The position numbers and the translations under genes were made by a program. Positions 1 to 6,813 of a DNA stretch of 64,000 nt are shown here, piece after piece (position 1 is the first letter of the stretch; each line of letters opens with the position of its first letter). A model generated the notes under the pieces. The model did no database searches. It was not told the origin of the DNA and saw only the letters and a program-made list of their open reading frames with translations. Location: assembly GCA_020846435.1 (NCBI GenBank), contig JADLDY010000037.1:1-64000 (forward strand), in the 5' to 3' direction. Source of the stretch: Deltaproteobacteria bacterium (GTDB lineage Bacteria; Desulfobacterota; GWC2-55-46).

Positions 1-1
1 G

Positions 2-118
2 ATAAGCGACGAACAGATCGCTAAAATTGAATTCTTAATCAACAACAGGCCCAGAAAATGCCTGGGCTTCAAAAAACCGATCGAAGTAGCTGCTCCCTTC
101 GTTGCACTTCGAGGTTGA
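2..118 (+). mobile_element. IS30-family transposase, C-terminal end (cut by window edge)
   Basis: Reading from base 2 gives 38 codons and a TGA stop. The peptide contains NNRPRKCLGFKKPIEV, followed by a short tail ending VALRG. The NNRPRK-LG-kTP-EV block is the characteristic C-terminal end of IS30-family DDE transposases, just after the catalytic Glu region. Only the end lies in the window, so I cannot tell whether the upstream part is intact. No terminal inverted repeat was recognised downstream. The element ends about 100 bp from the methyltransferase gene and supports this end being a mobile or acquired region. The family call rests on the motif alone. Confidence 0.75.
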
Positions 119-218
119 ATTCGGGAAACTCCGATTAGTATCTAGTAATGAATTTGTAAAGGCATCGAGTACTTCAGAAATATTTCTTAAATTTAAAACC
201 TCTTTATAGACACTGAAA

Positions 219-1157
219 TTAGCCATTATTAATCGCCGTTTCTGAGAAATTAAATAATGAGGGTTTTTTGAGAGTTTCTTCTATTCTCTTTTTTGAAAGT
301 TCAAGATAGTTTTCTTCCATGTCTATTCCCACATACTTTCTGTTCAGTAATAGAGAAGCGACGCCAGTGGTTGAGCTTCCACAAAATGGATCAAGCACAA
401 GGTCGCCTTCTTTTGTAGAGGCAAGAACAATGCGTCTTAAAAGGTCTATGGGTTTTTGTGTGGGATGTTTCCCAAATCTTTTTTCAATCGGCGGGGGTGA
501 TGAAATGTTCCAGACATTCCTCATCTGTTTGCCCTGATTGGATGCCTTCATGAGGGGGTAGTTGAAGTAGTGTTTACTTTTTTTATTCTTGGAAGCCCAT
601 AGCACGATTTCAGTAGAATGCGTGAAATAGCGGCAGGAAAGGTTCGGCGGTGCGTTTCTTTTATACCAGACGATATCGTTAAGTATCTTGAAGCCAAGCT
701 CCTGCATGGCAAAACCGATGGAATATATTATATGTGTCGTCCCTGAAACCCATATCGTCCCGTTTGGCGTTAAAACTCGCTGACAGGCTTTCAGCCATTC
801 AAGATTGAATTCGTGGTTTTCTTTTATACCTTTCGAGACATCCCATTTGCCCTTATTAACAGAGACCATCTTTCCTGCATGGCAGGTAATGCCGCCGTTT
901 GAAAGGAAGTACGGAGGGTCGGCGAAAATCATGTCAACGCTGTTCTCGCGAGCCTTGTTCAGAACCTCAATGCAGTTTCCTTTCAGGAGCCTGATATGAT
1001 GTTCGGGGTCATTCAAAAAAACAGAATAGGGGCGATCCCCATACTCAGCGGTTTCTTCGAAGTTGAAAAGCTCAAGGCCGTCTTGAGGAATTGCGTATAA
1101 GACTTCCTTTTTCGCCCTCTTGGGCGTCTTTTTTTTCAAGGTGCGAGTGACAGGCAT
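219..1157 (-). CDS. DNA adenine methyltransferase, DpnA-like (beta class, apparently orphan)
   Basis: This 312-residue protein is a SAM-dependent N6-adenine (or N4-cytosine) DNA methyltransferase. Motif IV DPPY is at residues 80-83 and the SAM-binding motif I, DPFCGSSTTG, at about 256-265. The order IV then I makes it beta class. The block DPPYFLSNGGIT-GKMVSVNKG and the KHPTQKP segment resemble M.DpnA/M2.DpnII-type enzymes, which methylate GATC; the actual site cannot be read from sequence. Motif I has Ser where the usual FxGxG has the second Gly (FCGSS), a mild oddity. No restriction endonuclease or alpha-class Dam partner is adjacent. It starts 6 bp after the ART-like gene ends, so the two are probably co-transcribed. 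Base composition is visibly more AT-rich than the rest of the window, which suggests transfer. Confidence 0.85.
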   Translation of the reverse strand: MPVTRTLKKKTPKRAKKEVLYAIPQDGLELFNFEETAEYGDRPYSVFLNDPEHHIRLLKGNCIEVLNKARENSVDMIFADPPYFLSNGGITCHAGKMVSVNKGKWDVSKGIKENHEFNLEWLKACQRVLTPNGTIWVSGTTHIIYSIGFAMQELGFKILNDIVWYKRNAPPNLSCRYFTHSTEIVLWASKNKKSKHYFNYPLMKASNQGKQMRNVWNISSPPPIEKRFGKHPTQKPIDLLRRIVLASTKEGDLVLDPFCGSSTTGVASLLLNRKYVGIDMEENYLELSKKRIEETLKKPSLFNFSETAINNG

Positions 1158-1163
1158 TTGCTT

Positions 1164-1802
1164 CTATATTCCTTTAAAAAGGTCTGTGATTTTGACGTTC
1201 AAGGCATCTTGCCGCCTTACTCTTGAATCTATGGTCGTATTTTCGGCGTCGAAGACATTAATCTCGGTCTTTTTTGGCAGTTTACCCTGTTTTACTTCAG
1301 AAGCGTTTTTTGCGGCTATGACTACGATGGCATCGTAACCTTTCCTTTTAGCCGCCGCAAAAAGGTCGGCATCCAATTGGAATCGTACTTTCAAAACGTC
1401 TGTGGTAATAGTACCTGCAAGCGTTCTATATGCATCCATCTGAGGGGAATCCTTCCCGCAGAGATTTTCTATTATATTGACCTCGGCGCCAACCAATGGA
1501 TTTGAAATTTGGACCTTAACTGGCTCGTCAAGAGGGCGCCCGTAAAACTCGCACTCCCTGTAAGAAGAGGCAAGGAAAATTCCCCTTTTCTTGTAGGAGG
1601 CTTTGTCACGCGGCGGTGAATGCCACCATTTTCTCCTGTTGATCTGTTCTGTAAGGGATTTGCATTGGTTTGCCACGGGTATCCTTCCTGATTGCAGCGA
1701 GTATATCAGGAATGCCTCATTTTTCGCAAGCTGGTTTAGGGGAGGAATGGGTCTTGGTGTGAAATCCACGGTGTCTGGTAAATCTCGTTGAAAAAATGAC
1801 AA
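1164..1802 (-). CDS. Putative ADP-ribosyltransferase-like protein of unknown function
   Basis: A 212-residue soluble protein that I do not recognise with certainty. The pattern GIFLASSYRECEFYG (74-88), a beta strand KVQISNPL, then AKRKGYDAIVV (151-161) and TEINVFD (179-185) matches the layout of many ART-fold proteins (H...Y...E type: His61, Tyr81 or Tyr87, Glu180). In those proteins a GYDGIV strand and an E-x-V-F-D strand close the NAD site. The fold assignment is inference. It is the first gene of a likely two-gene operon with the downstream methyltransferase. It could instead be the partner (restriction or toxin) component of that system, but it does not look like DpnII or another endonuclease I know. 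AT-rich composition matches the methyltransferase. Confidence 0.45.
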   Translation of the reverse strand: MSFFQRDLPDTVDFTPRPIPPLNQLAKNEAFLIYSLQSGRIPVANQCKSLTEQINRRKWWHSPPRDKASYKKRGIFLASSYRECEFYGRPLDEPVKVQISNPLVGAEVNIIENLCGKDSPQMDAYRTLAGTITTDVLKVRFQLDADLFAAAKRKGYDAIVVIAAKNASEVKQGKLPKKTEINVFDAENTTIDSRVRRQDALNVKITDLFKGI

Positions 1803-1865
1803 TCTTATAGTATCTTATAATGAGTCATAAATCATAGGTATATTTATATTTCAGGAGGTTTTCTT

Positions 1866-2153
1866 ATGGGCAGCTGCGGAAGCTGCGGGCCCGCCGGTGG
1901 CGGCCCGTTCTCAGAAGGCGTTGAGTTGGTAGAGTTCGTTTATTGCGCGCACGACGGCGCTGTGAGGAACGCCCCCATCCCGGACGGCGGACTTAACGCC
2001 AAGTGCCAGGGCTGCGGAGAGCCGTTTGTCCTCAAGACCTTCGTCGGCAAGTGCCCGAAGTGCGGAGGAGTTCACGCGGTCTCCCCGCCGAGGTGCGACG
2101 ACCCGGCCAACATCCAGTTCGCTGGCAAGGGCTACAAGCTCCCCGGCGAATAG
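1866..2153 (+). CDS. Small zinc-ribbon protein
   Basis: A 95-residue protein with eight cysteines: C4/C7, C27, C47/C50, C63/C66 and C77. The CQGC and CPKC pairs form an obvious zinc ribbon; the N-terminal CGSC pair sits in a glycine-rich leader. The function is unknown. A strong Shine-Dalgarno (aggaggt) lies 8 nt before the ATG and a strong intrinsic terminator follows 24 bp after the stop, so it is probably a well-expressed single-gene transcript. It is divergent from the ART/methyltransferase operon, and its GC content is like the chromosome rather than the island, so it probably marks the island boundary. Confidence 0.7.
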   Translation: MGSCGSCGPAGGGPFSEGVELVEFVYCAHDGAVRNAPIPDGGLNAKCQGCGEPFVLKTFVGKCPKCGGVHAVSPPRCDDPANIQFAGKGYKLPGE

Positions 2154-2176
2154 ACTGGTTTGTAAGAAACTGAAAA

Positions 2177-2208
2177 GCCCCCTCCATCTCTGGAGGGGGC
2201 TTTTTTTT
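2177..2208 (+). terminator. Intrinsic terminator after the zinc-ribbon gene
   Basis: A perfect 10-bp stem (2177-2186 with 2191-2200, loop tctc) is followed by eight T. It is preceded by four A, so it may also work weakly in reverse. Confidence 0.9.
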
Positions 2209-2218
2209 ATTTCTTTTT

Positions 2219-2281
2219 GCCCCTCTTTGCTTAAGAGGGGGGGAGATTGTCATTTGTTCAGGAAGCGGCAATCCCTCTTAA
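2219..2281 (-). repeat. Dispersed repeat B, copy 1 (partial, inverted)
   Basis: This segment begins gcccctctttgcttaagag and ends aatccctctt. In reverse complement it aligns with the repeats at 9584-9668 and 42179-42265 (GGGGATT, a spacer with agcgg/aagc, then AATCTCCCC and CCCCTCTTT..AAGAGGGG). It sits between the terminator of the zinc-ribbon gene and the end of the antiporter gene. Confidence 0.6.
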
Positions 2282-2311
2282 ATCCCATTTTGTTAAGGCT
2301 GGCTGGCTCTG

Positions 2312-4318
2312 TCAGTCGCGCTTGAGCTCGCCGCTCTCTTCTCCAAGCGGGCAGACCGCCTTGAGGAGCTTGAAGGCCTCGTTCAACTGGGCGTGGCTGC
2401 CGAGGAGGACGAGTATGTCCCCGGCCTCTATCCTGTAATCGGGCTCCGGGTTGGTCTTGGCGTGTCCGCTCCTCGCTATGGCGATGATGGTCGCGCCGGT
2501 TCTCTTGCGCAGGTCAAGCTCCTGTATGGTCGTCCCTGCTACCGAGCATTCGCGCTCCACGAAATAAGTGTCCATGACGGTCTTCTCGAGGATGCTCGAG
2601 AGGCGTGAGAGCCTGTCGCCCATGACAGAAGGGTTACGGAGCATCGCGTAGCCCTCCTGCCTTATGAGGTCTATCTGGTTCTGGATGATGTTCGAGGGTA
2701 TCCTGTAATCCTTGAGCACCCTCGCGAATATCTCGACCGAAGTCTCGAACTCCTCGGGTATGACCTGGTTTGCCCCGAGCTTGTAGAGCTCTTCGACCTC
2801 CCTTATGTAGCGCGTGCGCACGAGTATAGAGACGGCCGCGTTCATGTCCCTCGCGTTCTTGACGATGAGCCTCGTGCTTATGGGGTCTGATATGGCCGTC
2901 ACCACCATCTTCGCCTTTTCGACGGCGGTCGTCCTGAATACCTCCGGGTGGCTCGCGTCGCCGTAATAGGCGGAGTGGCCCTTGGCCTTCGCGGACTTTA
3001 TCCTCTCCATGTTGGTGTCCATTATCAGGTGGGGGATGCCGGTTTCCTTCAATACCTTGGCGAGGTTCTGTCCGTTGATGCCGTAGCCGATGATGATGAC
3101 ATGGTTCGAGAGCTGCGTTTTCTTGTGCCCGCCCCGTGCCCCGTCCCTGCCTAAGAGCTTCCCGAAGTCATAGGCGAGTTTTGACGACCTCTGGTAGATG
3201 AACGGCGTGAACGCCATCGTTATTATTGAGGCCGCCAGAAGCGACTGGTACAGGGCCTGGTTGAAGAGGCTGTATTCCTCGCCCATCTTTATGAGTATGA
3301 ATGAGAACTCTCCGATCTGCGCGAGGTTGAAACCCACGACGAGCGAGAGCCTCAACGGGTAGCGCAGTATCTGGCCGACCCCGACGATGACGAGCGCCTT
3401 CAACGCGATTATCGCTCCTACCAGCAGGGCGATCTTCGGCAGTTCGCCCATGAAGTAGCTGATGTCCAGGAGCATGCCTATGGACATGAAGAAGAGGCTC
3501 GAGAAGGTGTCCCTGAAAGGAATGACATCGGCGACTATCTGGTTCGAGTACTCTGACTCGGAGATGGCGAGCCCGGCTATGAACGCGCCGAGGGCCAGTG
3601 AGAGGCCGAAAAGGGAGGTCACCCACGCGGTCCCCAGGCACACGAGCACGGTCGTGAGGATGAAGACCTCCCTGTTCCTGAGTTTCACGACCTGGTCGAA
3701 TATTCTGGGTATGAGCCAGATGACGCCGACGACTATGACGGCGAAGGCCGCGAACGAGAGGGCGAGCTTTTTCGTTATTTCGATGGCTGACAACCCTTCG
3801 TTTATGCCGATGGACTGTATGACCATGACCATGAGCACGACGGCGAGGTCCTGGAATATGAGCACTCCGACCGAGAGGTTTCCGTGAGGGGAGTTGACCT
3901 CGCCCCTGTCGACGAGGAGCTTTAATACTATCGCCGTCGAGGAAAGGGAGATTACAAAGCCCAGGAGCATGGCAACTGAAAACGGCTGGCCGAAGAGGAG
4001 CGAGATGCCGAAGACGATGAGGACGGTCAGCCCCACCTGGAGACCGCCGCCCAGGATGCCTTCCTTCCTTATGTTGAGGAGCCTTGAGATGGAGAATTCG
4101 AGGCCGATGGTGAAAAGGAGGAGCACTACGCCGATTTGCGCGAGCGTCTCTACCCTGTGGAGCTCGGTTACGAGCCCGGTCCCGTATGGGCCTATGATGA
4201 CGCCTGTGAGGAGAAAGCCGATGATTATGGGCAGGCCGAGCTTTGACAGCAGGAAGCTGATCGGCACGGAGACGGCCATCAGTATGACTATGTCTCTAAG
4301 GAGGGGTATGTTTTCCAT
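2312..4318 (-). CDS. Kef-type monovalent cation:proton antiporter (CPA2) with TrkA-N/TrkA-C domains
   Basis: This 668-residue inner-membrane protein exchanges K+ or Na+ for protons. Residues 1-390 are the CPA2 exchanger core with about 12 hydrophobic segments, including the FQDLAVV motif (155-161). A TrkA-N/RCK Rossmann domain starts at GYGINGQ (411-417) and gates transport in response to NAD(H) or other ligands. A TrkA-C domain occupies about 560-650, with the IVLLGSHAQLN-type ending. Length and layout match KefB/KefC/YbaL-like proteins. It lacks an obvious KefF/KefG ancillary partner next door, so glutathione gating cannot be assumed. It is transcribed alone or after the small coiled-coil gene upstream, 94 bp away. 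Confidence 0.9.
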   Translation of the reverse strand: MENIPLLRDIVILMAVSVPISFLLSKLGLPIIIGFLLTGVIIGPYGTGLVTELHRVETLAQIGVVLLLFTIGLEFSISRLLNIRKEGILGGGLQVGLTVLIVFGISLLFGQPFSVAMLLGFVISLSSTAIVLKLLVDRGEVNSPHGNLSVGVLIFQDLAVVLMVMVIQSIGINEGLSAIEITKKLALSFAAFAVIVVGVIWLIPRIFDQVVKLRNREVFILTTVLVCLGTAWVTSLFGLSLALGAFIAGLAISESEYSNQIVADVIPFRDTFSSLFFMSIGMLLDISYFMGELPKIALLVGAIIALKALVIVGVGQILRYPLRLSLVVGFNLAQIGEFSFILIKMGEEYSLFNQALYQSLLAASIITMAFTPFIYQRSSKLAYDFGKLLGRDGARGGHKKTQLSNHVIIIGYGINGQNLAKVLKETGIPHLIMDTNMERIKSAKAKGHSAYYGDASHPEVFRTTAVEKAKMVVTAISDPISTRLIVKNARDMNAAVSILVRTRYIREVEELYKLGANQVIPEEFETSVEIFARVLKDYRIPSNIIQNQIDLIRQEGYAMLRNPSVMGDRLSRLSSILEKTVMDTYFVERECSVAGTTIQELDLRKRTGATIIAIARSGHAKTNPEPDYRIEAGDILVLLGSHAQLNEAFKLLKAVCPLGEESGELKRD

Positions 4319-4412
4319 AGGAACGCCGGACAGGCAACGGGCGGCCTTGTACGGACAGGGCTTTCATTTAAAGTGGTTAAGTAAAGAACCGGGCCGCTTC
4401 CTTATAAGGAGG

Positions 4413-4730
4413 CTATCTCCCGGCCTCTGTCGAGGATTCCTTGTGCTTGAGCTTTCTTATCTCTTCTTCCAGGGCTTCCGCCTGCGCCTGTATGCGCCTT
4501 ATCTCGCCTATGTGCCGTTGCGCCTCAGGCTTGTGCAGGGGGTTCTCTGAAGGGTCAAAGGCCATCTCGTAGACAATGCCGCCGAGAGCCTTGAAATGGC
4601 TTTCAGCGTCCTTGTGGAGGTTGTGGATGTTGAGTCGGAGCTTGCCGATTTTCGCGTTCTCCTTTACGGCAGACCAGCCCTCCTCGACCGCCCTTTTAAG
4701 CTCCTGGTTGACGTGCTCCCAAAACCCCAT
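4413..4730 (-). CDS. Small charged alpha-helical protein of unknown function
   Basis: A 105-residue soluble protein, not recognised. It is rich in Lys, Glu and Ala. The last third (RRIQAQAEALEEEIRKLKHK) is a predicted coiled coil. The N-terminal half, with WEHVNQELKRAVEEGWSAVKENAK and a LRLNIHNLHKDAESHFKALGGIVY block, recalls small cytoplasmic proteins found in Geobacter-like genomes. There is no signal peptide. The same-strand antiporter follows 94 bp downstream. A ggaggggca Shine-Dalgarno lies before the ATG. Confidence 0.6.
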   Translation of the reverse strand: MGFWEHVNQELKRAVEEGWSAVKENAKIGKLRLNIHNLHKDAESHFKALGGIVYEMAFDPSENPLHKPEAQRHIGEIRRIQAQAEALEEEIRKLKHKESSTEAGR

Positions 4731-4870
4731 TGCCCCTCCTTGCGGCCTTCGCGCCGCGAAAAAAAAGAATTGCAGGAACGCTCACTCTAATTAATCATCG
4801 GGGCCCTGTTATGTCAAGGGAAACAAGGCCCTTGGCCGCCTTTGAAGGCCAATGAAAAGAGAATAATCTT

Positions 4871-4899
4871 TTGCATTATCAGCCATGTTAAAGTATACT
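4871..4899 (+). promoter_or_regulatory. Sigma70-type promoter for folD
   Basis: TTGCAT (4871-4876), a 17-bp spacer and TATACT (4894-4899) lie 26 bp before the folD ATG. The predicted leader is therefore only about 20 nt long. Confidence 0.6.
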
Positions 4900-4924
4900 T
4901 TTGTGAAAAATACCGGGAAAGCGG

Positions 4925-5788
4925 ATGGAAAACTTGAAGACGGCGAAGATAATAAACGGCAAGGAAATAGCGGCTCAGGTAAGGGCCGAGCTCAAAAGCG
5001 AGATCGAGGAGTTGAAAAACAAGACCGGCACGACCCCAGGGCTCACAGTCGTGCTCGTCGGCGAGAACCCGGCCTCTGTCGTATACGTCAGGAACAAGAT
5101 AAAGGCTTGCGAAGAAGTCGGCATAAAGTCGGTTCAGCACAAGCTGCCTGAGACGACCACCCACGCCGAGCTCCTCGCCCTCATAAGAGAGCTCAACGCG
5201 TCAAAAGATGTCCACGGCATACTTGTCCAGCTCCCGCTTCCCAAGCAGATAGACGAAGAGGAGATATTGGAAGAGATCTCCCCGTCAAAGGATGTCGACG
5301 GCTTCCACCCGTACAATGTCGGCAGGCTCATGATAGGAAACCCGGTACTCCAGCCATGCACGCCCTACGGAGTCATGCGCCTCATCGAATCAACAGGCGT
5401 TGACCTCTCCGGCAAGGACGCGGTCGTGGTCGGCAGATCTAATATCGTCGGCAAGCCCATGGCCATGATGCTCCTCAGAAGAAACGCGACGGTCACGGTC
5501 TGCCACTCCAAGACAAAAGACCTCGCCGAGAGGATAAAGAAGGCCGACATATTAGTTGCCGCCATAGGCAGGGCCGAGTTCATAAAGGGCGAGTGGGTAA
5601 AAGAAGGAGCTGTCGTCATCGACGTAGGCATGAACCGCTCGCAGGACGGCAAGCTCGTGGGAGATGTCGACTTCGAAGGCGCCTCAGAAAGGGCTTCCTT
5701 CATAACGCCGGTTCCGGGAGGAGTCGGTCCGATGACGATAGCAATGCTCCTCAAAAATACGGTCGAGGCGGCCAGACGCTCCAAGTAA
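4925..5788 (+). CDS. folD: Bifunctional methylenetetrahydrofolate dehydrogenase / methenyltetrahydrofolate cyclohydrolase
   Basis: This 287-residue cytoplasmic enzyme interconverts 5,10-methylene-, 5,10-methenyl- and 10-formyl-THF using NADP+. Visible motifs are the catalytic Tyr54-x3-Lys58 (YVRNKIK), [17 protein letters not shown], the Rossmann segment [12 protein letters not shown] and the C-terminal PGGVGPMT (264-271). Length is normal for the family. It is followed after 172 bp by a metV-like gene, so together they point to one-carbon metabolism on THF (methyl branch of the Wood-Ljungdahl pathway or methionine synthesis). Confidence 0.97.
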   Translation: MENLKTAKIINGKEIAAQVRAELKSEIEELKNKTGTTPGLTVVLVGENPASVVYVRNKIKACEEVGIKSVQHKLPETTTHAELLALIRELNASKDVHGILVQLPLPKQIDEEEILEEISPSKDVDGFHPYNVGRLMIGNPVLQPCTPYGVMRLIESTGVDLSGKDAVVVGRSNIVGKPMAMMLLRRNATVTVCHSKTKDLAERIKKADILVAAIGRAEFIKGEWVKEGAVVIDVGMNRSQDGKLVGDVDFEGASERASFITPVPGGVGPMTIAMLLKNTVEAARRSK

Positions 5789-5826
5789 TCTGAAATTGCT
5801 CTTTTTCCCGATCTCTTTGTCAGGGC

Positions 5827-5876
5827 GGAAGTAAAAATGCTCACATATTCCATTATATGCTGCGCTTTTTACTTCC
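5827..5876. repeat. Inverted repeat between folD and metV
   Basis: Two perfect 11-bp arms, ggaagtaaaaa (5827-5837) and its reverse complement (5866-5876), flank a 28-nt loop. No T-run follows directly, so this is not a standard terminator. It could be an operator or an RNA-processing element between folD and metV. Confidence 0.5.
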
Positions 5877-5960
5877 ACCCTTCCTCGACCTCGGAAAAAA
5901 CAGCTGATTTTAGAGCACACTGATGTTTTTAAACCTTCAAGCGGCTTTATTGAAACCCTG

Positions 5961-6644
5961 ATGATAATCACGAAGAAAAAAGATATAAACGCGATACTCG
6001 AATCGTTAAAGGGCAAAAAGACGGTCTTCCTTTTCGGCTGCAACTCGTGCGCAGAGCAGTGCGCCACGGGCGGCGAAAAGGAGATAAAAGAGATGACCGC
6101 CATCCTCGAGGAGCACGGGATAAAGGTCGTCGGCTCTTCCATTCCGGATGAGACCTGCTACAGGCAGCTCATCCTTAAGGATTACAGGCTAAAGCCCGAG
6201 CTCAAAGAGGCGGAGGCTGTCCTCGTGCTCGCCTGCGGCGCCGGGGTGCGCACGGTCGCCGATGCGGCCGACGAGACGCAGCCTGTCCTGCCCGCTCTTG
6301 ATTCGCTCTTTTTAGCCTCTGTCGAGCGTGTCGGCAGGTTCTTCGAGGGGTGCTCGCTTTGCGGCGAGTGCGTGCTCCACATAACCGGAGGCATATGCCC
6401 CCACACCGAATGTCCCAAGGGCCTCCTTAACGGTCCCTGCGGCGGGGTCGCGCACGGCATGTGCGAGGTCAACATCGAGAGCGAGTGCGCGTGGGTGCGC
6501 ATCTACAAGAGGCTTGAAAAACAGGGCAGGCTCCACGCCTTGAGGAATATAGCCGCGCCAAAGAACCACTCAGCGGGGACAAGGCCCAGGAAGGTGCTTT
6601 TGCGCGAAAGCGGTAACAGCGCTGACAAAAAAGGCAGGAAGTGA
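5961..6644 (+). CDS. metV: MetV-like methylenetetrahydrofolate reductase C-terminal (Fe-S/zinc) subunit
   Basis: A 227-residue cysteine-rich cytoplasmic protein. The N-terminal part has C27xxC30xxxC34, and the C-terminal part has C131xxC134xxC137, C146, C151, C160 and C168 (CSLCGEC, CPHTECP, NGPCGG). This is the pattern of the MetV family, which partners with MetF in the non-canonical 5,10-methylene-THF reductases of acetogens and many deltaproteobacteria. No metF lies next to it: the following gene is tolC. Either metF is elsewhere or MetV serves another partner. The last ~30 residues are a basic tail of uncertain role. I see no clear Shine-Dalgarno before the ATG. Confidence 0.8.
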   Translation: MIITKKKDINAILESLKGKKTVFLFGCNSCAEQCATGGEKEIKEMTAILEEHGIKVVGSSIPDETCYRQLILKDYRLKPELKEAEAVLVLACGAGVRTVADAADETQPVLPALDSLFLASVERVGRFFEGCSLCGECVLHITGGICPHTECPKGLLNGPCGGVAHGMCEVNIESECAWVRIYKRLEKQGRLHALRNIAAPKNHSAGTRPRKVLLRESGNSADKKGRK

Positions 6645-6702
6645 CGCGCCGCCCTTAAGTATTGCCCAGGGAGCATCCCGTGACTGTCATGCGTTTAACA
6701 TC

Positions 6703-6810
6703 TGAATGGGTATGCCAGATGCAACCCCGCCACTTCAGCGGCCGGTCTTGGCTGGCAAATAAAAACATTTCCTCACCATCAAAATGCTCCGCCATAAATG
6801 GCGGAAAATT
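6703..6810 (+). repeat. Structured intergenic element C, copy 1
   Basis: It begins TGAATGGGTATGCCAG, has an outer stem GCCAG/CTGGC enclosing a GC-rich hairpin, then CAAATAAAAA, CTCACCATCAAAAT and a perfect hairpin ccgccat-aa-atggcgg followed by AAAATT. A second copy with the same blocks is at 12898-13010. Both precede a start codon by only a few to ~20 nt. The element overlaps the first possible ATG of the tolC gene (6784), which argues for the later start at 6814. Confidence 0.7.
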
Positions 6811-6813
6811 CTG

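Noticed and set aside
35-226. 63-codon ORF on the - strand next to the methyltransferase
   Set aside because: It overlaps the IS30 transposase end on the opposite strand, whose motif is convincing, and it resembles no known family.
1164-1802. Interpretation of the 212-residue protein as a DpnII-like restriction endonuclease
   Set aside because: No similarity to DpnII/MboI-type nucleases and no PD-(D/E)xK motif were seen; ART-like motifs fit better.
6784-6813. Upstream ATG for the TolC gene
   Set aside because: It lies inside repeat element C and would put ten polar/basic residues before a normal signal peptide.
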